Shown piece after piece: positions 33,755 through 38,725 of a stretch of DNA of 38,725 nt; position 1 is the stretch's first letter; every line of letters begins with the position of its first letter. Made by a program: the position numbers and the translations under genes. The notes beneath the pieces were generated by a model that made no database searches, was not told the DNA's origin, and worked only from the letters and a program-made list of their open reading frames with translations. The stretch comes from Beijerinckiaceae bacterium (lineage in GTDB: Bacteria > Pseudomonadota > Alphaproteobacteria > Rhizobiales > Beijerinckiaceae): NCBI GenBank assembly GCA_947474545.1, contig CANJJI010000025.1, forward strand, positions 1-38,725. Reading direction: 5' to 3'.

Positions 33755-34348
33755 TTACCCCGCCCGTTTCCCCAGCACCATGCCCAGCGCGACCCAGCTC
33801 CAGCCGCGCACCAGCATTTCGCCTGACAGCAGCAGGCCTAGTAAAAGCGGATCGTTTGCCCCCCAGCGCAGAATCAGCAGTATGCCGATGATGCAGGTCG
33901 CCCCTGCGGACAGTGGGATGACGCCCGTCTGAAACCGCTCAGGCATGGCAAAACCCATGCGCATCCATATAAGTCCCGCCAGAAGCAGGCACATGCCGGC
34001 GATCGACACCAGCACATGGCCTGGCAGCACGCCGGGGCCGAAGATTGTCACAACGCCTGCTGCAATGTGAACAACACCCGCCGTCTGCCAGGGGTTGGAA
34101 TTGGGCCCGCCACCCCGGCCGAGGTGACCGATGCCGCTTTCAAACAACCCCGCAAGCACCATGAAAATCCCGACCGGCGCCAGCGACATCGAGCGCATAA
34201 GCAGGACACTCGCCATCGCGGCCGAAGCCATCAGCACCAAAAGCCCGCCCACCACGAAAAACACCCTGACCCGCGGCAGCAACTGACCGACGGCCTGCTC
34301 CAGAATTTCCCGCCGGCGCAACAGGGCGACGACACGCGGATCGGCCAT
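33755..34348 (-). CDS. HdeD/DUF308-family membrane protein
   Basis: A 197-residue inner-membrane protein with about six hydrophobic segments in repeated pairs, resembling HdeD, an acid-resistance membrane protein of enterobacteria. Typical pieces are FFVVGGLLVLMASAAMA, GIFMVLAGLFESGIGHL, HIAAGVVTIFGPGVLPG and LLLGLLLSGEMLVRGWSWV. The N-terminal 25 residues are charged and cytoplasmic. The start ATG at 34348 has an AAGGAG-type site upstream. It diverges from dxs. Its role here is unknown; acid stress is inferred from the name family only. Confidence 0.8.
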   Translation of the reverse strand: MADPRVVALLRRREILEQAVGQLLPRVRVFFVVGGLLVLMASAAMASVLLMRSMSLAPVGIFMVLAGLFESGIGHLGRGGGPNSNPWQTAGVVHIAAGVVTIFGPGVLPGHVLVSIAGMCLLLAGLIWMRMGFAMPERFQTGVIPLSAGATCIIGILLILRWGANDPLLLGLLLSGEMLVRGWSWVALGMVLGKRAG

Positions 34349-34425
34349 TTTTAACTCCTTGGAAGATGCCGGGCGCTTTTAGCCGCAATTCTGCGCCATT
34401 CAAACTGTCAATAACATCCGTGTTC

Positions 34426-34454
34426 TTGCCAGTGCGCTATCCCCACACTATGTC
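34426..34454 (+). promoter_or_regulatory. possible dxs promoter
   Basis: TTGCCA (34426-34431) and TATGTC (34449-34454) are spaced by 17 bases, about 75 bases upstream of the dxs start, in the 178-base divergent gap between hdeD-like and dxs. The -10 element is a poor match, so this is a weak candidate. Confidence 0.2.
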
Positions 34455-34526
34455 GGAAGGGTTCGCTGCTGGCGGGATTCGTTTTGCTGCCGATTGCCGG
34501 ACTCCCCGGTAAAGAAGGGACCTCCC

Positions 34527-36485
34527 GTGTCCAAGACCCCGATCATTACCCCGCCGGTTTCAAATACGCCTGTTTCGAAAACCCCTTTGCTCGATACGAT
34601 TGACCTGCCACAGGCCCTGCGTGCCCTGCCGGAGGCTTCGCTGCGGCAGGTGGCTGACGAATTGCGGACGGAAACCATCGACGCTGTCTCCGTCACCGGT
34701 GGGCATCTGGGCGCGGGGCTGGGCGTTGTCGAGCTGACTGTGGCGCTGCACTACGTGTTCAACACGCCCGCCGACCGCATCATCTGGGATGTCGGCCATC
34801 AGGCCTATCCACACAAGATTCTGACCGGGCGGCGTGCGCGGATCCGCACCCTGCGCCAGGGCGCCGGCCTCTCGGGCTTCACCAAGCGCGCGGAGAGCGA
34901 ATACGACCCCTTTGGCGCGGCCCATTCCTCCACCTCGATTTCCGCCGGCCTTGGCATGGCGGTGGCGCGCGATCTGCTCGGCCATGACAACAAGGTGATT
35001 GCTGTCATCGGCGATGGCGCGATGTCCGCCGGCATGGCCTATGAGGCCATGAACAATGCCGGGCATATGCACTCGCGCCTCATCGTCATCCTCAACGATA
35101 ACGACATGTCCATCGCCCCGCCGACGGGCGCCATGTCGGCCTATCTGGCGCGGCTCGTCTCGGGCGGGTTTTACCAGACCATCCGCCAGGCCGGCAGCCA
35201 GCTCGCAAAAAAGCTGCCGAAATTTTTCTACAACAAGGCCAAGAAGGCGGAGGAGTTTTCGCGCGGCTACTGGATGGGCGGCACGCTGTTTGAAGAAATG
35301 GGCTTTTACTATGTGGGGCCGATTGACGGCCACAACATGGATCATCTTCTGCCCGTGCTGAAGAATGTGCGCGACAACGCCACCGGCCCGGTGCTCATTC
35401 ACGTGGTCACACAAAAGGGCAAGGGCTATGCGCCCGCCGAAAGCGCCAGCGACAAATATCACGGCGTCAACACGTTCGATGTCATCACCGGCAAGCAGAG
35501 CAAGCCCAAGGCCAATGCGCCCGCCTATACCAATGTGTTCGCCGAAAGCCTGATCAAGGAAGCGGCGAAAGACGAGCGCATTGTCGCCATATCCGCCGCC
35601 ATGCCCACAGGCACGGGGCTCGACAAATTCGGCCAGGCCTTTCCTGACCGCACTTTTGACGTCGGCATTGCCGAACAGCATGCGGTGACCTTTGCCGCAG
35701 GCCTTGCGACGGAAGGTTTCAAACCCTTCTGCGCGATCTATTCCACCTTCCTGCAGCGCGGCTATGATCAGGTGGTGCATGATGTGGCGATTCAAAATCT
35801 GCCGGTGCGTTTCGCGCTCGACCGCGCCGGCCTTGTGGGCGCAGACGGGCCGACCCACGCAGGCTCTTTTGATATCGCCTATCTCGGCTGCCTGCCGAAT
35901 TTCATCATCATGGCGGCGGCGGATGAGGCCGAACTCGTGCACATGGTCGCCACCTGCGCCGCACACGACGGCGGCCCGATTGCCTTGAGATATCCGCGCG
36001 GCGAAGGCGTCGGCGTCGATATGCCCGAGGCGGGCGAGGTGCTGGAAATCGGCAAGGGCAGGGTGGTTCGCAAGGGCACACAGATCGCCATTCTGTCTTT
36101 GGGGACACGTCTGGCTGAAGCGCTGAAAGCGGCGGAAGACCTGGCCGCACGGGGACTTTCGACCACAGTGGCCGATGCCAGATTCGCCAAGCCGCTCGAC
36201 CGCGAATTGATCCGCACACTGGCGCAGACGCATGAAGTGCTGATCACGATTGAGGAAGGCTCCATCGGCGGCTTCGGCAGCTTTGTTGCGCAGGCGCTTC
36301 TGGAAGACGGCCTGCTGGATTCAGGCGCGCTGAAATTCCGCGCGATGACCTTGCCCGATGTCTATATCGATCAGGACAAGCCGGAAAAAATGTATGCAGG
36401 CGCGGGGCTGGACGCGAAGGGGATTGTGGCCAAGGCGCTGGAGGCGCTGGGGCGGGGGGAGAGTGGGGAACGGGTGAGGGCGTAG
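34527..36485 (+). CDS. dxs: 1-deoxy-D-xylulose-5-phosphate synthase
   Basis: The first enzyme of the MEP isoprenoid pathway: a thiamine-diphosphate transketolase-like enzyme joining pyruvate and glyceraldehyde-3-phosphate. The product is 652 residues, typical in length. It shows [36 protein letters not shown], the TDP motif [18 protein letters not shown], the catalytic Glu in [15 protein letters not shown], and GADGPTHAG. The start is taken as GTG at 34527, with an AAGAAGGGA site upstream; TTG at 34494 is less likely. Residues 1-20 contain three VS(K/N)TP repeats before the canonical SKTPLLDTI, an unusual N-terminal extension. No isoprenoid neighbours are present, and the foreign-looking two-gene unit begins 30 bases downstream. 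Confidence 0.96.
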   Translation: MSKTPIITPPVSNTPVSKTPLLDTIDLPQALRALPEASLRQVADELRTETIDAVSVTGGHLGAGLGVVELTVALHYVFNTPADRIIWDVGHQAYPHKILTGRRARIRTLRQGAGLSGFTKRAESEYDPFGAAHSSTSISAGLGMAVARDLLGHDNKVIAVIGDGAMSAGMAYEAMNNAGHMHSRLIVILNDNDMSIAPPTGAMSAYLARLVSGGFYQTIRQAGSQLAKKLPKFFYNKAKKAEEFSRGYWMGGTLFEEMGFYYVGPIDGHNMDHLLPVLKNVRDNATGPVLIHVVTQKGKGYAPAESASDKYHGVNTFDVITGKQSKPKANAPAYTNVFAESLIKEAAKDERIVAISAAMPTGTGLDKFGQAFPDRTFDVGIAEQHAVTFAAGLATEGFKPFCAIYSTFLQRGYDQVVHDVAIQNLPVRFALDRAGLVGADGPTHAGSFDIAYLGCLPNFIIMAAADEAELVHMVATCAAHDGGPIALRYPRGEGVGVDMPEAGEVLEIGKGRVVRKGTQIAILSLGTRLAEALKAAEDLAARGLSTTVADARFAKPLDRELIRTLAQTHEVLITIEEGSIGGFGSFVAQALLEDGLLDSGALKFRAMTLPDVYIDQDKPEKMYAGAGLDAKGIVAKALEALGRGESGERVRA

Positions 36486-36514
36486 GGTTGGAAGAAAAAT
36501 GGGAGTGGTAGAAA

Positions 36515-37744
36515 ATGCCAGGCAAGAATGCCGAAATTATAGTCGTGGCTCCCTTCAAGGAGTTCCTGGTAGAATTTAAACCGTTAGAAGCAAATCCGCT
36601 ACTGCTGGTGGATCATTGCACAGGTGCCAAATATTGCGAGTGCCATATTGCAGCACAGATGCTGATAAAGTTTGGAACGACCGACGTACCCTTGGATCCT
36701 GAAGACCAATCAGAATATCGTGCAAATCGCGAGATCGTCGAGAATGCTCCTGCCTACGAGCAAATGTTAAGCGATGCAAAGCAAGGGCGTACGTTTAGTA
36801 ATATCGTAGCCGAATATAATAAAGACTTTGATCCAGATCACCCAATCAAAATTATTGGAGGTCAACATAGATTCCAAGCTATCAGGATGGCGCTTGAAGA
36901 GGGTATTAACAAAAATCATGGGTTGAAACTCTACTTCGAGTTGAATACGGACCAGAGACTGGACGTTCAGCTTATATCGAACACTAATATCGCGATATCT
37001 CGCGATTTATTTGATCGAATGCAGGAGACTGTTCGCGGCCCTGAGCTTAGGGATTGGTGTCAAAAAGTCGGCTTGTTACAGAATGGAAAAGACTTTACCG
37101 ATAGAAGAGTGGGGGGCGGGATAATTTCTGTGCAATTAGCAAGGACATTCATACTAAACTACTTTGCGGGAAAATCTATTGATTCAAAGAAGTTTAAACT
37201 CATCGATACTAGCCCAATTTTAAGTGTTACTGGGCAGCGAGATGTAGAATGGGAAAAGCTACTTAGTGAAAATTCGAAGATTTGGTCAGATATTAAACTT
37301 GAAAAGGCCGGAAAGGAATTCGTTCGATTGATAGATGCACAGAGGGCAGCTTTTTCTAAACAAAAAAGTAAAGGAAGAGTACCGCCGGATTATGCATCGA
37401 AAGCTCTTAATATGGCTGTAGTAGCTGCTTGGTCTTATGTGGCTGGTGTATTAAACGGGAACGAAATACGGCTATCGCGACACTACGCATTGGCTGATGC
37501 GCCCGGCAAAGATCCACTAAATGCAGCTGCGCTGGCAAGCGGAAAACATAAAACTGATCCAGAAAATTATCGTGGCCTTGGATATCGAACTGATGCAAAG
37601 GAGCGATCAAGAATGGCTGAGCTATTTTTTCTTCAGGCAGAAGAAGGAAAAGGTATCACAAAGGCGAGTATCGATGTAGCTATCGCAGAATATCACGCAA
37701 AACTTGCAATTCTTGAAGTTGAGAAGCTCAAGGCGAAGGCTTGA
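36515..37744 (+). CDS. DGQHR/ParB-like domain protein, resembling DndB/DpdB class
   Basis: A 409-residue soluble protein. Residues 113-119 read IIGGQHR followed by FQAIRMALEEG, the signature loop of DGQHR-domain proteins (DndB of phosphorothioate systems, DpdB of deazaguanine systems) and of ParB-type nuclease/CTPase folds. NTNIAISRDLFDRM at 156-169 fits the next conserved stretch. The C-terminal third is helical and Lys-rich. No signal or membrane segment is seen. A GGGAG ribosome site precedes the ATG. Base use is clearly A+T-richer than dxs and other neighbours (23 G/C in the 60 bases from 36781), a sign of transfer. It is followed two bases later by the HEPN-like gene. Domain assignment is by motif; function is unproven. 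Confidence 0.72.
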   Translation: MPGKNAEIIVVAPFKEFLVEFKPLEANPLLLVDHCTGAKYCECHIAAQMLIKFGTTDVPLDPEDQSEYRANREIVENAPAYEQMLSDAKQGRTFSNIVAEYNKDFDPDHPIKIIGGQHRFQAIRMALEEGINKNHGLKLYFELNTDQRLDVQLISNTNIAISRDLFDRMQETVRGPELRDWCQKVGLLQNGKDFTDRRVGGGIISVQLARTFILNYFAGKSIDSKKFKLIDTSPILSVTGQRDVEWEKLLSENSKIWSDIKLEKAGKEFVRLIDAQRAAFSKQKSKGRVPPDYASKALNMAVVAAWSYVAGVLNGNEIRLSRHYALADAPGKDPLNAAALASGKHKTDPENYRGLGYRTDAKERSRMAELFFLQAEEGKGITKASIDVAIAEYHAKLAILEVEKLKAKA

Positions 37745-37746
37745 TA

Positions 37747-38286
37747 ATGGCTGATATTGACAGCTTTTCTCTGGAGCTATTAGAGGAAGCTAAGCGCTTT
37801 TTCGAAATGGCAAATGAAACCAATTCAGCCGACGGGAAGCGCGCATTTTTTCATGCTTCTCTGTTTTTGGCTTTATCCGCCCTAGAGGGGCATATCAATT
37901 CGGTAGCAACTGACTTTGAGGGCCGAAATGAAATAAGCATACATGAAAGGGGTCTTTTGCTTGAGAGAGATGTTAAACTTGATAAGGGACAATTTGTTTT
38001 TGGCAATTTAAAGATATCGAGGCTTGAAGATAGGATTCAGTTGTTGATTGCAAAATTCACGAACGAGCCCTTTGATTCGTCACAAGTATGGTGGGCAAAA
38101 CTAAAAGGGGCTATTATTGCCCGTAATAAGCTAGTGCATCCCAAAGATGTTCACGCCGTAACTGAAGCCGATGTCCAGTCTGCTCTTGAGGCTGTGATCG
38201 AAGGAATTGATGCCGTTTATAAGGCAGTTTATCGGCGTTCATTTCCTGCATTGAAGCGCAATCTTCATTCAAAACTAGTCTTCTAG
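37747..38286 (+). CDS. HEPN-like protein with Rx4H motif
   Basis: A 179-residue mostly helical protein. RNKLVHP at residues 126-132 gives the Arg-x4-His pattern of HEPN ribonucleases, preceded by an aromatic-rich helix (SSQVWWAKLKGAIIA), as in RiboL-PSP-HEPN and related toxin domains. The first helices (FFHASLFLALSALEGHINS) are also HEPN-like. The start is ATG at 37747, two bases after the upstream stop, with GAAGG just before; TTG at 37741 would overlap the stop. It shares the A+T-rich base use of its partner. It may be the effector (RNA cleavage) of a two-gene unit, or only a structural HEPN protein; the sequence cannot decide. Strong stem repeats follow its stop. Confidence 0.68.
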   Translation: MADIDSFSLELLEEAKRFFEMANETNSADGKRAFFHASLFLALSALEGHINSVATDFEGRNEISIHERGLLLERDVKLDKGQFVFGNLKISRLEDRIQLLIAKFTNEPFDSSQVWWAKLKGAIIARNKLVHPKDVHAVTEADVQSALEAVIEGIDAVYKAVYRRSFPALKRNLHSKLVF

Positions 38287-38325
38287 TTGAATTTTCGACG
38301 CCCGCGACCTCACAGTGGTTGCGGC

Positions 38326-38374
38326 CCCTCATGCTGAGGAGCGCGCCGCAGGCGCGCGTCTCGAAGCACGAGGG
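38326..38374. repeat. intergenic palindromic repeat
   Basis: It begins CCCTCATGCTGAGGAGCGCG, has a GCGCGCC/GGCGCGC core and ends CGTCTCGAAGCACGAGGG, so both inner and outer arms pair. It is the same family as 5561-5607 and 6553-6600. It lies 40 bases past the HEPN-like stop. Confidence 0.7.
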
Positions 38375-38401
38375 CCAGCGCAGTTGATGCACGTAGCTGC
38401 A

Positions 38402-38456
38402 AATCACCTCGTCCTTCGAGACGCGAGCTTCGCTCGCTCCTCAGGATGAGGTGATT
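38402..38456. terminator. long hairpin repeat with following T-run, probable terminator
   Basis: Outer arms AATCACCTC (38402-38410) and GAGGTGATT (38448-38456) pair perfectly; the inside (CTTCGAGACGCGAGC and CGCTCGCTCCTCAGG) pairs further. TTTTTG follows at the right end. It is an inverted copy of the repeat at 38326-38374 and could end the DGQHR-HEPN transcript. Apart from these repeats and the palindrome at 38570-38601, the 320 bases after the HEPN-like gene hold nothing recognisable. Confidence 0.55.
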
Positions 38457-38569
38457 TTTGACGGCGCGTGACCCCATTTGCATTCCCCCTTCCACCCCGT
38501 CATAACCCGCGCTCACTTCGTAATCACCCGATTGAGACCGCATTTTTTCACTACCGTCATTCCTAAACT

Positions 38570-38601
38570 GACGTCGTTATTGACGTCGTTAACGACGTCA
38601 A
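38570..38601. repeat. 22-base perfect palindrome plus a direct half copy
   Basis: Positions 38580-38601 are a perfect palindrome with half-site TTGACGTCGTT. The ten bases GACGTCGTTA also occur as a direct repeat at 38570-38579. It lies 5 bases past the stop of the IS66-type fragment. It could be a protein-binding site, a terminator-like hairpin or part of the IS end. Confidence 0.75.
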
Positions 38602-38606
38602 CAAGA

Positions 38607-38725
38607 TCAGGCCGCTTTTTGATGTTCCGCGTTGGCTTCGAGCGGCTTCCAGTTCCAGGGCAGAAGTTCATGCAGACGATTGTTCTTATGATCGTTGATG
38701 CGCCCCAGCACGTCGGCTAGATAAG
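38607..38725 (-). mobile_element. C-terminal fragment of IS66-family transposase (truncated by window end)
   Basis: The minus-strand frame open to the window edge encodes 38 residues, including YLADVLGRINDHKNNRLHEL and LLPWNWKPLE, before a TGA at 38607-38609. The LxRIxxH...RLxELLPWNW ending is typical of the IS66 TnpC transposase. The gene runs out of the window to the right, so whether the element is complete is unknown. No clear IS66 terminal repeat was recognised between the stop and 38460. Confidence 0.78.

Noticed and set aside
34560-36233. A 557-codon minus-strand open frame opposite dxs
   Set aside because: dxs is certain on the plus strand; the antisense product has no recognisable motif and the open frame follows from strong G/C third-position bias.
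36515-38286. A complete Dnd phosphorothioation or Dpd deazaguanine system
   Set aside because: Only one DGQHR-like gene is present; no cysteine desulfurase, PAPS-reductase-like, ATPase or helicase partner genes lie in the window.
1-38725. CRISPR array or tRNA/rRNA genes
   Set aside because: No regularly spaced direct repeats of 24-40 bases were seen, and no tRNA-like GTTC loop with paired acceptor arms or rRNA segment was recognised by eye; a tRNAscan run would be decisive.

Overview
This window looks like chromosome of an alphaproteobacterium, most likely of the order Hyphomicrobiales (Rhizobiales). The signs are an lgt-midA-pgeF operon, an alphaproteobacterial-type 6S RNA next to the 5-formyltetrahydrofolate cyclo-ligase gene, many orphan TctC/Bug solute-binding proteins, and intergenic palindromic repeats of the kind common in this order. 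I cannot fix the genus. Both ends lie inside C-terminal fragments of transposase-like genes that point inward (possible at the left, clear IS66 type at the right). The window may therefore be a contig bounded by multicopy insertion sequences.

Positions 1-12100 are almost all on the minus strand. wecB (UDP-GlcNAc 2-epimerase) stands alone. It is followed by an ADP-forming acyl-CoA synthetase paired with an iron-type ABC permease, and an enoyl-CoA hydratase closely resembling hydroxycinnamoyl-CoA hydratase-lyase. Next comes a compact unit with a Rieske ferredoxin, a Lys/Ala/Pro-rich unknown protein, two tandem paralogous amidohydrolases and a TctC protein. Upstream of these is a NikR-like regulator with two metal-ligand positions changed to Arg. 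Together this looks like a catabolic locus for an organic, perhaps aromatic, acid. The substrate is unknown.

Positions 12100-12614 are a gene graveyard holding a frameshifted TctC tail and a DUF5131 C-terminal fragment. Then follow pgeF, midA and lgt (overlapping, minus strand), a YqaA-type membrane protein, a TctC protein, a methylated-DNA--cysteine methyltransferase, another TctC protein, and a decayed BrnA antitoxin gene with an in-frame TAG and no BrnT. After that come an AbrB-family membrane protein with a glutathione transferase, a Tat-exported metallophosphoesterase overlapping a YbgC thioesterase, a secreted unknown protein behind a YmdB-type phosphoesterase, and fcl with the 6S RNA.

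Positions 25068-36485 hold an ABC1/UbiB-like kinase, three more TctC proteins (six intact in all, with no TctA/TctB membrane partner), MAPEG, DUF2569 and HdeD-type membrane proteins, pyruvate phosphate dikinase and dxs.

The most unusual part is 36515-38286, directly after dxs. It is a clearly A+T-richer two-gene unit: a DGQHR/ParB-like protein resembling the DndB/DpdB class, and two bases downstream a HEPN-like protein with an Rx4H motif. It is flanked by palindromic repeats, a 22-base perfect palindrome and the IS66-type fragment. I read it as a horizontally acquired candidate defence or toxin-type module.
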